A DNA stretch of 64,000 nt from an uncultured bacterium (GTDB lineage: Bacteria > Bacillota > Clostridia > Oscillospirales > Ruminococcaceae), in contig CAJMSD010000008.1 in the NCBI GenBank assembly GCA_905215965.1, positions 62,001 to 126,000 of the forward strand. The letters run 5' to 3'. The notes under the pieces were generated by a model. The model saw nothing but the letters and a program-made list of their open reading frames with translations. It had not been told where the DNA came from and did not search any database. Position 1 is the first letter of the stretch, and every line of letters starts with the position of its first letter. This document shows positions 8,927-17,840 of the stretch, piece after piece. The translations under genes and the position numbers were made by a program.

Positions 8927-10096
8927 TTATCTTACTCCGTATTTTTTAAGAAGGAGTTCAATTTTTTCATGAGGATCGATTATTTTACTGATAGAAACGT
9001 CATGATTGATAGCCTCGATAAAATAAGCTATATACTTCGACACGTCAACCTCGTGGAACCAAGGTCTGCTGAGAAGCTCGGGAGTTCTGTACGTAAGGTT
9101 CGTTCCGAGAACACCGTCAATGTAGCCTTCTTCGTATGCCTTGTCAAATTTTTCAAGACCGTTTGTAAATATTGCATAGGTTGCATAAGCAAATATTCTG
9201 CCAGCCTTTTTAGCTTTAAGAGCATATGCAAGATCAAGCATAGACTCGCCGGACGAAATAATATCATCAGCAATAAACACATCTTTGCCTTCAACGGGAT
9301 TTCCGAGATACTCATGAGCAACAATCGGATTTCTTCCGTTCACGATCGTTGAGTAATCGCGGCGCTTGTAGAACATTCCAAGTTCAACTCCCAGAACGGA
9401 AGCGTAGTACATATTTCTGTTAAGCGCGCCCTCATCAGGACTTACTATCATAAACTTGTCCTTTGAAAGATCGATATCGCTGAAATCCTTAAGAAGAGTT
9501 TTAAGGACCTGATATGTTGGCATTACATTATCAAATCCCATAAGCGGAACGGCATTATGGACTCTCGGGTCATGAGCGTCAAATGTAACGATATTTGAAA
9601 CGCCCATTGCTTCAAGCTCCTGAAGAGCACAAGCGCAGTCAAGAGACTCCCTGTAGTTTCTTCTATGCTGTCTGCCGCCATAGAGAATAGGCATGATAAC
9701 ATTGATCCTGTGAGCCTTTCCGCTCGCAGCCTGGATTATTCTTTTCAGATCCTGATAATGATCGTCGGGAGACATTGAATTTTCATTTGAAAACATCTGA
9801 TATTTACAGTTGTAATTTCCGACGTCAACTATTATAAAAAGATCCATTCCTCTTACAGTTGATTTTATAAGGCCTTTTCCGTCGCCCGAAGCAAATCTTG
9901 GGCACTGGCTTTCAACCAGAAATGTTTCTTTGTCGAAACCGCTTTTTTTCGCCCACGCTGTGAGATATCCGTTGATTTTGTTTCCAAGCTCGGTTACGCT
10001 TTCCGTAGCAATGATTCCCAGAGGTGCAACACTGGTTTCACTATTGAAAAAAATTTCATTTGCAGCAGTCATAAGTATTTTGCACTGCCTGTTCAA
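8927..10096 (-). CDS. prs: Ribose-phosphate pyrophosphokinase (PRPP synthetase)
   Basis: It makes PRPP from ribose 5-phosphate and ATP, the shared precursor of the purL and his pathways in this window. The chain of ~389 residues is longer than the usual ~315, with an N-terminal extension seen in a clostridial subgroup. The PRPP-binding loop DVFIADDIISSGES lies near residue 275 and the ATP-side basic segment YGGRQHRRNYRES near residue 145. The usual family N-terminus is not evident. Start choice: a GTG at 10108 overlaps the AAAGGAG ribosome site and is unlikely; a TTG at 10096 lies 11 nt after it and is preferred; an ATG at 10072 has no good site. It is downstream of ppa on the same strand with a 60 bp gap, so co-transcription is likely: pyrophosphatase and PRPP synthetase feed nucleotide synthesis. 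Confidence 0.88.
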   Translation of the reverse strand: MNRQCKILMTAANEIFFNSETSVAPLGIIATESVTELGNKINGYLTAWAKKSGFDKETFLVESQCPRFASGDGKGLIKSTVRGMDLFIIVDVGNYNCKYQMFSNENSMSPDDHYQDLKRIIQAASGKAHRINVIMPILYGGRQHRRNYRESLDCACALQELEAMGVSNIVTFDAHDPRVHNAVPLMGFDNVMPTYQVLKTLLKDFSDIDLSKDKFMIVSPDEGALNRNMYYASVLGVELGMFYKRRDYSTIVNGRNPIVAHEYLGNPVEGKDVFIADDIISSGESMLDLAYALKAKKAGRIFAYATYAIFTNGLEKFDKAYEEGYIDGVLGTNLTYRTPELLSRPWFHEVDVSKYIAYFIEAINHDVSISKIIDPHEKIELLLKKYGVR

Positions 10097-10157
10097 AGGC
10101 AGCGACACTCCTTTCAGTTTTGAAATTATGGTATTTCCGTTTTAACAAACGAATAAT

Positions 10158-10688
10158 TTACTTGCAGAAGTTATCGATATAGCTTTCAATATCTCCCGCA
10201 ATGATTTTTTTCGCAACATCGGCATGTTCAACCTCGTTTACAGCTGTCGTTTTGTTCTCAAGCTCCTTGTATACTGTAAAAAAGTGTCTCATTTCATCAA
10301 AAATATGTTTTGGAAGCTCATCGATATCCGTATACATATTATAATTCGGGTCATTGAACGGTATAGCAATGATCTTATCGTCAAGGTGACCGTTGTCAAG
10401 CATTCTTATAACGCCGATCGGATAGCATCTTACAAGAGTAAGTGGCTTAAGCCTTTCAGAACAAAGAACAAGTACGTCAAGCGGATCCTTGTCATCGGAA
10501 TAAGTTCTTGGTATAAGTCCGTAATTTGCAGGATAATGAGTAGACGTATGAAGAATTCTGTCCATAATTATCATACCCGTCTCTTTATCAAGCTCATATT
10601 TGATCTTGCTTCCCTTTTCGATTTCAATGACTGCAACAAAGTCATCGGGACTAATTCGCTTAGGGCTGATCTTGTGCCAAATATTCAT
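10158..10688 (-). CDS. ppa: Inorganic pyrophosphatase, family I
   Basis: A soluble Mg-dependent enzyme of 176 residues that hydrolyses pyrophosphate and drives biosynthetic reactions forward. Family I signatures are clear: EIEKGSKIKYELDKETG near the N-terminus, YPANYGLIPRTYSDDKDPLDVLVL with the metal-binding aspartates, and a C-terminal segment with NDPNYNMYTDIDELP. The ATG at 10688 is chosen because GAGGAGGAAATTT lies directly before it; an in-frame ATG 14 codons earlier has no ribosome site. A promoter (TTGACA-16-TATACT) stands about 55 bp upstream. It is likely in an operon with prs. Confidence 0.93.
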   Translation of the reverse strand: MNIWHKISPKRISPDDFVAVIEIEKGSKIKYELDKETGMIIMDRILHTSTHYPANYGLIPRTYSDDKDPLDVLVLCSERLKPLTLVRCYPIGVIRMLDNGHLDDKIIAIPFNDPNYNMYTDIDELPKHIFDEMRHFFTVYKELENKTTAVNEVEHADVAKKIIAGDIESYIDNFCK

Positions 10689-10741
10689 AAATTTCCTCCT
10701 CAAAGCATATTTTTGCTGAACAAAAAACATCTATACTAATA

Positions 10742-10769
10742 AGTATACCATTTTTTCATGATTTGTCAA
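10742..10769 (-). promoter_or_regulatory. Sigma-A promoter of ppa-prs
   Basis: On the minus strand TTGACA (10769-10764) and TATACT (10747-10742) are 16 bp apart, just upstream of ppa. Confidence 0.75.
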
Positions 10770-10998
10770 TAAAACCTGAAATTTTCAGCAATCTGATATA
10801 TTTTTTTCTAAAATAAGGGACTTTTTTCATTTTTATGCCCTTTAATTCATATTAATCTGACGACGATCGGCAATAAAGATATTTTGAAATTTATATTGAA
10901 GAATTTACATATGCTTTATAAATTATATATCTCAATTAATGCTTAAATAATATAACGTCAGTTCGAGTCGCCTATTTTTATAAATTTCTATTTTTCTA
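10770..10998. other. AT-rich intergenic region without a gene
   Basis: Between the divergent ppa and diguanylate cyclase promoters I see no open frame with a ribosome site, no strong hairpin and no riboswitch-like structure. Confidence 0.6.
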
Positions 10999-11027
10999 TT
11001 GCATTTTTTTCATAAATATTGTATAAT
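10999..11027 (+). promoter_or_regulatory. Sigma-A promoter of the diguanylate cyclase gene
   Basis: TTGCAT and TATAAT are 17 bp apart, followed 22 bp later by AGGAG. The string TTTTTCTATTGCATTT recurs at the MBOAT-operon promoter (14669). Confidence 0.75.
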
Positions 11028-11060
11028 TAATATATAAATTAGTGTGCAGGAGATGATTAT

Positions 11061-12998
11061 GTGGATCGAAACTGTTATAATATCGCTGTAATAATTGCCG
11101 GTATAGATGAAGAATACCAAAATGAAATACTTACCGGTATTCAGGAATTCACTTCGGAAAACATTGTCAACGTATCCGTATTTGTCTCTTTCAGCGGAGT
11201 TATGGGCAACCACAGACACGACGTGGGTGAATTCAACATCTTCAATCTGCCTGACTTCAGTCTTTTCGACGGAGCTGTTCTTCTTACGAATACGATCGCT
11301 TATCAACCTGTTATCAATAATATCCTTGACCGTATACGCTCTGCCGGGATCCCTGCTGTGAGTATAGATAACAATATATCAGGATTTTTTCATATTGGAA
11401 TAGATAACGCCAAGGCTATGCGCGAAATTACAGAGCATTTTATAAATGTGCATAACTGCCGTTCTTTTAATTATGTGTCCGGACCTGCTGATAATCCGGA
11501 AAGCTGCGAAAGACTTAACTCCTTTCTCGACGTATTGAATAAGAATAATATTGCAATTGAAGAAGAACGTATATATTACGGAGACTTCCGCGCGCCGAGC
11601 GGCAGCGAAGCTGTGAATACTTTTCTTAAATCAAATCTTCCCATGCCGCAGGCTATTATCTGCGCCAACGACGCTATGGCTATTTCTGCCATGACCGCTT
11701 TAAACGCTGCCGGATTCAGAGTTCCGGAAGATATCATGGTTTCGGGATTTGATAACACCTACAGCGCTCACAGTTATCCTACAGAGCTTACTTCGGTTGA
11801 ACGTCCTCTAAAGCGCTCGGGCGAGCTGGCTTGTCAGGTATTGCTGAACTATTTCCGCAATATTCCGCAGAAACAAAGTATTATCCTTGATATGCGGCCT
11901 CATTTTACGGAAAGCTGCGGATGCTGTAATTCCGTAGATACAATATTCGACGCAAAAACTTTCAAAAACATAAGCTACAGCAACTTTAAGAAAGTGGACA
12001 GCACCTCTGAATATCTTTCAATATTAAACAGAATGTCATGTCAGCTGGTTGAATGTGATTCTCTCTCTGAATTCACTCAATCGCTAAAACCGTACATTCA
12101 CGAAATTAAAGCCGAATCTTTTTATCTTTGTATATGCAGCGACTGGGATTCCGATACAGCTATGCCTCAAGGCGAAACAAACACGTTTACAGTAAACGGC
12201 TACACCGATGATATGCTTGTTCCGCTTGCCTACTTGAACGGAGAATTCACCAAGCTTCCATCATTCCGTTCGTCGGATATTCTCCCCGGACTTTTTGACA
12301 ATGCCGAACACGGACGTATGTTTTATTTCATTCCCCTGCACTTCCGTGAACGGTGCCTCGGATATATTTCCGTTGTAAACAGCGGTTTTCCGCTCCAAAG
12401 TTCTATCTTTCAGACGTGGTGCATCACTCTCGGAAATATGCTTGAAAACGTCAGAAATATCATTTCCCTCGATCTTGCAGTTCAAAAGCTGAACAAGCTT
12501 TACACTATTGATACGCTTTCAGGCATATACAACAGAAACGGATTTGTAAACAATACTTCTCCGCAGTTTGACAAATGCATAAAAAATAATCTTCCTGTCA
12601 TGCTTATGTTTCTCGATATGGACGATCTTAAACATATCAACGACTGCTACGGTCACAGTGCCGGAGACAGCGCTATACACGGAATTGCTTCTGTTATACA
12701 CGAATCCTGCTTCAACGGAGAGGTCTACTGCCGGTTTGGCGGCGATGAATTTATCATTTTCAAAGCCGAATCCACTGCTGAGGACGCCGAAGCTCTGATC
12801 GCAATAATTAATTCCAATATTCAAAAATACAATAATTCACACAATATGCCTTTCGTTCTAAGTGCAAGCATCGGATATCATATAGCATATCCCGTAAGCG
12901 GAGACGATCTGTTCAGTCTCGTTACAATTGCCGACAACGTAATGTACAAAGAAAAGAAACGCAAAAAAATGTCAAAATATCTAAAAAATATAGATTAG
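11061..12998 (+). CDS. Diguanylate cyclase with LacI/PBP1-like sensor domain
   Basis: A 645-residue, apparently cytoplasmic protein. Residues ~5-290 resemble the periplasmic-binding-like ligand domain of LacI regulators (CANDAMAISAMTALN; VPEDIMVSGFDN; TSVERP), but there is no helix-turn-helix before it. A middle region (~300-470) has no family I can name. The C-terminal GGDEF domain (~480-640) retains the catalytic RFGGDEF and the substrate segment DMDDLKHINDCYGHSAGD, so it should make cyclic di-GMP from two GTP. The inhibitory RxxD site just before GGDEF is not present. The start is a GTG 7 nt after AGGAG; a nearby ATG is out of frame. I infer that a sugar-like small molecule controls cyclase activity. 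It is monocistronic. Confidence 0.88.
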   Translation: MDRNCYNIAVIIAGIDEEYQNEILTGIQEFTSENIVNVSVFVSFSGVMGNHRHDVGEFNIFNLPDFSLFDGAVLLTNTIAYQPVINNILDRIRSAGIPAVSIDNNISGFFHIGIDNAKAMREITEHFINVHNCRSFNYVSGPADNPESCERLNSFLDVLNKNNIAIEEERIYYGDFRAPSGSEAVNTFLKSNLPMPQAIICANDAMAISAMTALNAAGFRVPEDIMVSGFDNTYSAHSYPTELTSVERPLKRSGELACQVLLNYFRNIPQKQSIILDMRPHFTESCGCCNSVDTIFDAKTFKNISYSNFKKVDSTSEYLSILNRMSCQLVECDSLSEFTQSLKPYIHEIKAESFYLCICSDWDSDTAMPQGETNTFTVNGYTDDMLVPLAYLNGEFTKLPSFRSSDILPGLFDNAEHGRMFYFIPLHFRERCLGYISVVNSGFPLQSSIFQTWCITLGNMLENVRNIISLDLAVQKLNKLYTIDTLSGIYNRNGFVNNTSPQFDKCIKNNLPVMLMFLDMDDLKHINDCYGHSAGDSAIHGIASVIHESCFNGEVYCRFGGDEFIIFKAESTAEDAEALIAIINSNIQKYNNSHNMPFVLSASIGYHIAYPVSGDDLFSLVTIADNVMYKEKKRKKMSKYLKNID

Positions 12999-13032
12999 CG
13001 CGTGTTCAAATGATGAAATTACAGTGAAGTTC

Positions 13033-13061
13033 TTGAAAAGCAGCTCTTTTTATGATACAAT
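13033..13061 (+). promoter_or_regulatory. Promoter of the NfeD/SPFH operon
   Basis: TTGAAA and TACAAT with 17 bp spacing lie about 50 bp before the first gene. Confidence 0.7.
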
Positions 13062-13111
13062 AATGATGTAGGGATATTTTCTTACCAAATATAACGAAAG
13101 GGGGATTTTCT

Positions 13112-13567
13112 TTGGACGTTTTAATATGGGGTATAATTTTCATTGCTTTTGTGATTGCCGAGCTTGCAACTACTCAGTTGGTTTCGATTTGGCTGGCGCT
13201 TGGCGCACTTGTTACACTTATCGTCACATATTGTTTTGAAATACCCTTACTTTTTCAGCTGGCAATTTTTATCGCAGTTTCTGCAGTTTCACTCATCATT
13301 ACGCTTCCGCTCCTCAGAAAAAAAATCAACGGCGGTAAAATTGCAACAAATTCGGAACTGGATATAGGCAAAACAGCTACTGTTACCGAAGATATTGATT
13401 CGTTTTTAGGCACGGGCCGAGTTTCTCTCAACGGAGTTTACTGGAAAGCAGTTTCCGCAGCAGATAAGGCTATTCCCAAAGGAAGCACCGTTATTGTAAA
13501 AGAGATAAACGGAACTGAACTTGTTGTTGAACCTAAAAATGCAGAGATCAGCACAGCCCAACAATAA
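13112..13567 (+). CDS. NfeD-family membrane protein
   Basis: A 151-residue protein with two or three N-terminal membrane segments (residues ~3-75, rich in Leu/Ile/Phe) and a C-terminal beta-rich OB-fold domain (~85-145; ELDIGKTATVTEDI ... GRVSLNGVYWKAVS), the layout of short NfeD proteins. NfeD proteins are usual partners of SPFH/stomatin proteins and are thought to help organise membrane microdomains. The start is a TTG after AAAGGGGGATTTTC. The SPFH gene follows after 24 bp, which supports the assignment. Confidence 0.88.
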   Translation: MDVLIWGIIFIAFVIAELATTQLVSIWLALGALVTLIVTYCFEIPLLFQLAIFIAVSAVSLIITLPLLRKKINGGKIATNSELDIGKTATVTEDIDSFLGTGRVSLNGVYWKAVSAADKAIPKGSTVIVKEINGTELVVEPKNAEISTAQQ

Positions 13568-13591
13568 AATTATTTACTGGAGGTAAATTTT

Positions 13592-14560
13592 ATGGAATTT
13601 ATTATACCCGCAATCGCTATTATTCTTATTATTCTTTTTATCAGATGCTTCAGAATCGTACCGCAGGCACATGTTTTTGTAATTGAGCGTTTAGGTTCGT
13701 TTTATACCGAATGGGAAACCGGACTTCATATTCTTATCCCGTTTTTCTATCGAATCGCCGGAAAGGTCTCGCTTAAAGAAAAGGTAGTTGACTTCAAGCC
13801 GCAGCCTGTTATAACTAAGGATAACGTAACAATGCAGATAGATACCGTTGTTTTCTATCAGGTCACAAATGCTAAACAGTACATTTACGGTGTTGAAAGA
13901 CCTCTTGCAGCTATTGAAAATCTTTCGGCAACTACTCTCAGAAATATTATAGGTGAAATGGAACTCGACGCTACACTCACTTCCAGAGACGTTATCAATA
14001 CCAAAATTACCGCAATACTCGATCAGGCGACTGATCGTTGGGGCATCAAGGTAAATCGTGTTGAGCTGAAAAATATTCTCCCTCCGCGCGAAATTCAGGA
14101 CGCTATGGAAAAGCAGATGAAGGCAGAGCGTGAAAGACGTGAGAAAATCCTTCAGGCTGAGGGTGATAAGAAATCACAGATTCTCGTTGCGGAAGGTGAA
14201 AAGGAATCTCAGATTCTCAGAGCCGAAGCTAAAAAGCAGGCACAGATCCTTGAGGCTGAAGCAGAAAAGCAGGCTATGATCCTTCGTGCCGACGCCGTAA
14301 GAGAGCAAAAGATCCTCGAAGCTACCGGTGAAGCTCAGGCTATCGAGCTTGTACAGCAGGCGCTTGCCGAAAGTCTTGTAAAGCTCAATAACGCTGCTCC
14401 TACCGAAAGAGTAATACAGCTTAAGGCGCTTGAATCGTTTGCTAAGGCAGCCGACGGGAAAGCTACAAAAATTATTATCCCAAGCGAAATTCAGGGATTG
14501 GCAGGCTTATCGGCAGGACTTAAAGGAATCATCGAAAATGATACCACTAATGTTCAGTAA
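13592..14560 (+). CDS. SPFH/stomatin-family protein (QmcA-like)
   Basis: A 322-residue membrane-anchored scaffold protein. One N-terminal membrane segment (residues ~2-20) is followed by the SPFH domain (QAHVFVIERLGSFYTEWETG; DTVVFYQVTNAKQYIYG; TLRNIIGEMELDATLTSRD) and a long Ala/Glu/Lys/Gln-rich coiled coil with repeats of the type LxAEGxKxSQILxAEA (~residues 180-250). This is the paraslipin/QmcA type, which forms oligomeric membrane platforms often associated with proteases. It follows the NfeD gene, has its own AGGAGG-like site (GGAGG), and ends at a strong terminator. A second, different SPFH protein is encoded at 31278-32204. Confidence 0.93.
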   Translation: MEFIIPAIAIILIILFIRCFRIVPQAHVFVIERLGSFYTEWETGLHILIPFFYRIAGKVSLKEKVVDFKPQPVITKDNVTMQIDTVVFYQVTNAKQYIYGVERPLAAIENLSATTLRNIIGEMELDATLTSRDVINTKITAILDQATDRWGIKVNRVELKNILPPREIQDAMEKQMKAERERREKILQAEGDKKSQILVAEGEKESQILRAEAKKQAQILEAEAEKQAMILRADAVREQKILEATGEAQAIELVQQALAESLVKLNNAAPTERVIQLKALESFAKAADGKATKIIIPSEIQGLAGLSAGLKGIIENDTTNVQ

Positions 14561-14580
14561 TAACTAAAAATATTCCACAA

Positions 14581-14608
14581 AAAGGGCAGAGTTGATCTGC
14601 CCTTTTTT
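14581..14608 (+). terminator. Intrinsic terminator of the NfeD/SPFH operon
   Basis: A perfect 10 bp stem (AAAGGGCAGA / TCTGCCCTTT) with a 5-nt loop, then a T tract. Confidence 0.92.
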
Positions 14609-14668
14609 GTGATTTATAATGATTTTTTATTTTTTCGCCAAATTTCATCAAAACTTGATTTTTTTCTA

Positions 14669-14697
14669 TTGCATTTGAATTTATGTTGGTGTATAAT
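14669..14697 (+). promoter_or_regulatory. Sigma-A promoter of the MBOAT/FkbH operon
   Basis: TTGCAT-17-TATAAT. A second possible promoter (TTGACA at about 14779, with a poor TATGTG -10) lies within the leader. Confidence 0.65.
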
Positions 14698-14981
14698 AAT
14701 ATTGTTAAACAACAAGTTTTTACTATATGTACTGCTAAATATGTATATCTTTTTTATTTTTAGTACATATGCTACATCTTGACATTAACATATTAACCTT
14801 TTATGTGAAAAACGACCATGTCAATTCTCGTTTTCACCGCCTTGCTTTTTTGCGGTCATCACACTACTCAACAAAAAAATAAACAGATATAAAATTTTAT
14901 TAATGTTTTCTAAGAATAGATATAAATTAATTCAGAAAACAAGAACAAAGAATAACAAAACGAAATTAAGGCGGTATCAAA
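14698..14981 (+). other. Structured 5' leader of the MBOAT/FkbH operon
   Basis: About 280 nt without a gene lie between the promoter and the first start codon. It holds an inverted repeat ATATGTACT (14725-14733) / AGTACATAT (14762-14770), a hairpin GTGAAAAACGA / TCGTTTTCAC with one bulged base (about 14812-14838), and a short CCGC/GCGG hairpin around a T-rich loop right after it. I could not match it to a known riboswitch class. It may be an attenuator or simply an AT-rich leader. Confidence 0.4.
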
Positions 14982-16382
14982 ATGATCTTCTCAAGGCTGT
15001 TTTTCCTCTATCTATTTCTGCCCGTTTGCCTTTTGGCTTATGCTTTGGCAGGAAACATTAAAAATAAAAATACGGTGTTGATTATTTTTTCACTGATATT
15101 CTACGCATGGGGCGAGCCGGTTTACGTATTCCTTATGATTTTAAGCGCACTTGTAAACTATTTTTGCGGCTTGCTTATCAACAGATTCAGAAACGGCAGG
15201 ACCGACAGCATTGTCACCTTCGCTGCCGTTGCCTACAATCTTATCATGCTGGGAATATTCAAGTACAGCGGATTTATCGCTGAAAATATCAACACCTTTT
15301 TTCATGCGAAAATACCGGTGCCGGATATAACTCTTCCTATAGGAATAAGCTTTTATACCTTTCAAAGTATTTCATATATAATCGATTGCCACTGGGAAAA
15401 AGTCGAAACACAGAGAAGCTTTAAAAACTATTTACTTTACATTGCTCTTTTCCCGCAGCTCGTTGCAGGCCCGATCGTCCGATACAGTGCAATAGAAAAA
15501 GAGCTTACCACCAGACGCACTTCTGTAAACGATCTTTCATACGGTCTGAGCCGTATTATTCTCGGACTTTCCAAAAAGGTGCTTATCGCAAATCAGCTCA
15601 GCACTATCGCTGACAACACCCTTGGCAATATTGGAAACGCTTCTTTTATCGGAGCTTGGTACGGAGCTGTCGTTTACGCTTTGCAAATATATTTTGACTT
15701 TTCAGGTTATTCCGATATTGCCATTGGTCTCGGACGAGTTTTCGGCTTCCACTTTGACGAGAACTTCAATCACCCGTTTATCTGCAAGGATATAACCGAA
15801 TTCTGGCAGAGATGGCATATCTCTCTCAGCACGTTTTTCCGCGATTACCTTTTGTATGTTCCGATTTTCGGCAAACGAAGAAAATACGGCGGACTTTTTC
15901 TTGTATGGCTGTGCACAGGGATCTGGCACGGAGCAAGCTGGAATTTCATCATCTGGGGACTCTACTATGGTCTATTCGTATTTATCGAAATGAAGATCGG
16001 AAAAAAGAAAATGAAAAAGATCCCTTTAATTATCCGTCACATCTACAGCAAGCTTGTTATAATAATCGGTTTCGGAATCTTTTACTTCGTGGACTTAGGA
16101 AAGTTGGGACAATTTTTCAAAACGGCTTTCGGTTTCGGAAAGCATGGGTTTATCTCAATTGCCGATAAAATTTCGGTAGTAAACAATATGTATTTGCTAA
16201 TTGCCGCAGTTATATGCTGCTTCCCGATAATTCAAGGTCTTAAGAAACTTTCGGACAAGTCCTTCGCCCTTAAGTCAGCTTTCTCTGTCGCAGGTACGTT
16301 TGCAAGCGCCGTATTGCTTGTTTTAAGCAGCATTATGCTTGTAGACGCTACAACAAATCCTTTCCTTTACTTCCGTTTCTGA
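14982..16382 (+). CDS. MBOAT-family O-acyltransferase (AlgI/DltB-like)
   Basis: A 466-residue polytopic membrane protein with about ten hydrophobic segments. Family signatures are clear: PIGISFYTFQSISYIID (residues ~112-130), FPQLVAGPIVRY (~155), EFWQRWHISLSTFFRDYLL (~270) and TGIWHGASWNFIIWGLYYG (~312), whose histidine is the proposed catalytic residue. AlgI and DltB proteins move an acyl group across the membrane to an extracytoplasmic acceptor. It is the first gene of a five-gene operon (start after AAGGCGG) with a DHHW protein, an FkbH-like enzyme and an acyl carrier protein. By analogy with DltB it probably takes its acyl group from the ACP. The substrate cannot be read from sequence. 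Confidence 0.92.
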   Translation: MIFSRLFFLYLFLPVCLLAYALAGNIKNKNTVLIIFSLIFYAWGEPVYVFLMILSALVNYFCGLLINRFRNGRTDSIVTFAAVAYNLIMLGIFKYSGFIAENINTFFHAKIPVPDITLPIGISFYTFQSISYIIDCHWEKVETQRSFKNYLLYIALFPQLVAGPIVRYSAIEKELTTRRTSVNDLSYGLSRIILGLSKKVLIANQLSTIADNTLGNIGNASFIGAWYGAVVYALQIYFDFSGYSDIAIGLGRVFGFHFDENFNHPFICKDITEFWQRWHISLSTFFRDYLLYVPIFGKRRKYGGLFLVWLCTGIWHGASWNFIIWGLYYGLFVFIEMKIGKKKMKKIPLIIRHIYSKLVIIIGFGIFYFVDLGKLGQFFKTAFGFGKHGFISIADKISVVNNMYLLIAAVICCFPIIQGLKKLSDKSFALKSAFSVAGTFASAVLLVLSSIMLVDATTNPFLYFRF

Positions 16383-16395
16383 GTTGGAGGCCGCT

Positions 16396-17826
16396 ATGTC
16401 AGAACAAAATAATATCGATATTGAAATAAAAAAAACAAAAATGTCCAAAAAGCGCAAACGCTTTATAATCTCCCGTTATATCGCATCTTTCAATATAATT
16501 GTTATATGTATGATACTTACTGTGGGAGCAGCTTATCTGCTGTTTTTCAAGCGTGAAACGGTTTCGCATGAGGAAAACAGAAATCTTACAGAATTTCCCA
16601 AGTTCAGCGTTTCATCTTATTTAAGCGGAGAATATACCGCCGCAATTGCTGATTACTACGACGATACTGTCCATAACAGAAGCAAGATCAAAGCGTTCAT
16701 TTCTTCAAAGCTTCTTCCTTTAAAGGGACGCAAGTACGGCGACGACAATATCGTTATAATTGGCAAGACTTATGGTGATGAAGAGAGTGAAGCACCTACA
16801 TCCGCTCCCGAAACTGAACCTGCACTTACAACTACAGTAACATCGACCGATACAAGTACAGGCTCGCAAACTTCATCAACTTCGGTAACTACTGTCGTTA
16901 CAACCACTACAACAATTCCCGATAACAACAATCCTGCTGCCAACGGCGAGGTTTCCGACGGTATTGTCATCGTGAACAACCGAGGAGTTATGCTCTTCGG
17001 AGGCGGCAAAAAGGGCGGAACGGAATATGCCGAATCCCTCAACAACTACAAAAAAGATCTCGGAGATAATGTAAACGTCTACTCTATGGTATGTCCGACT
17101 CCTGTTTCATACTATCTCCCTGAAAATTATCAGAATCTCACCGCAAGCGAAAAGGATAACATCGATAACATAAATGCATCTCTTTCGGGAGTTACTCCTA
17201 TCGATGCTTTCACCGCTCTGCTCTTCCATAAGGAAGAGGCTATCTACTGCCGCACCGATCATCATTGGCAGCCTCTCGGAGCATACTATGCGGCTGAAGA
17301 ATTTGCTCGTGTTGCCGGAGTTCCTTTTGCTCCTCTCAGCGATTACGAGACCGTAACTCTCGACGGATATGTCGGAACACTCTATGGATACACTAAGAGC
17401 GAAGCTCTTCTCAATAATCCCGAGCAATTTATTTATTACAAGCCCAAGACCGAGGTCACTGTTACAAGATATGATACGGCTTTCAGCAATCCGACAGAAA
17501 ACTGCTCTTTGACGCTTGATCCGTCAAAGATGTCAAATTCCGGATATTATATGGTTTTCGGCGGAGATCAGCAAATTACTCACGTTCAGACAAGCTGTAA
17601 AAACGGAAGAACTCTCGTGATTTTTAAAGACAGCTACGGAAACGCTTTGCTGCCTGTCCTTACAAGTTCATTTGAAAATATTTATATGTGCGATTTAAGA
17701 TATTTTGATCTTAACGCTGTCTCCTTCTGCAAGGACGTGGGAGCAACCGATGTTCTCTTTGCAATGTGTACTTTTTCCGCAGTTGGAGTAAATCACGATA
17801 ATCTCGAACCTAACCGCACACGCTGA
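16396..17826 (+). CDS. DHHW-family (AlgJ/AlgX-type, SGNH-like) cell-surface acyl-transfer partner
   Basis: A 476-residue protein with one N-terminal membrane anchor (residues ~25-50) and an extracytoplasmic remainder. A Thr/Ser/Pro-rich low-complexity linker spans roughly residues 130-175. The catalytic-domain motifs are C-terminal: RTDHHWQPLGAYYAAEEFA near residue 295 (the Asp/His pair of the family) and the nucleophile serine in IFKDSYGNALLP near residue 415. In alginate and related acetylation systems such proteins transfer the acyl group delivered by the MBOAT partner; DltD plays the matching part in D-alanylation. The ATG at 16396 is chosen because GGAGG lies 5 nt upstream, just after the MBOAT stop. 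Linker composition differs from the neighbours, but codon use does not look foreign. Confidence 0.88.
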   Translation: MSEQNNIDIEIKKTKMSKKRKRFIISRYIASFNIIVICMILTVGAAYLLFFKRETVSHEENRNLTEFPKFSVSSYLSGEYTAAIADYYDDTVHNRSKIKAFISSKLLPLKGRKYGDDNIVIIGKTYGDEESEAPTSAPETEPALTTTVTSTDTSTGSQTSSTSVTTVVTTTTTIPDNNNPAANGEVSDGIVIVNNRGVMLFGGGKKGGTEYAESLNNYKKDLGDNVNVYSMVCPTPVSYYLPENYQNLTASEKDNIDNINASLSGVTPIDAFTALLFHKEEAIYCRTDHHWQPLGAYYAAEEFARVAGVPFAPLSDYETVTLDGYVGTLYGYTKSEALLNNPEQFIYYKPKTEVTVTRYDTAFSNPTENCSLTLDPSKMSNSGYYMVFGGDQQITHVQTSCKNGRTLVIFKDSYGNALLPVLTSSFENIYMCDLRYFDLNAVSFCKDVGATDVLFAMCTFSAVGVNHDNLEPNRTR

Positions 17827-17840
17827 ATTAAGGAGTTATT

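Noticed and set aside
10224..10739. 171-codon plus-strand frame over ppa
   Set aside because: It is antisense to a clear pyrophosphatase gene and has no family resemblance.
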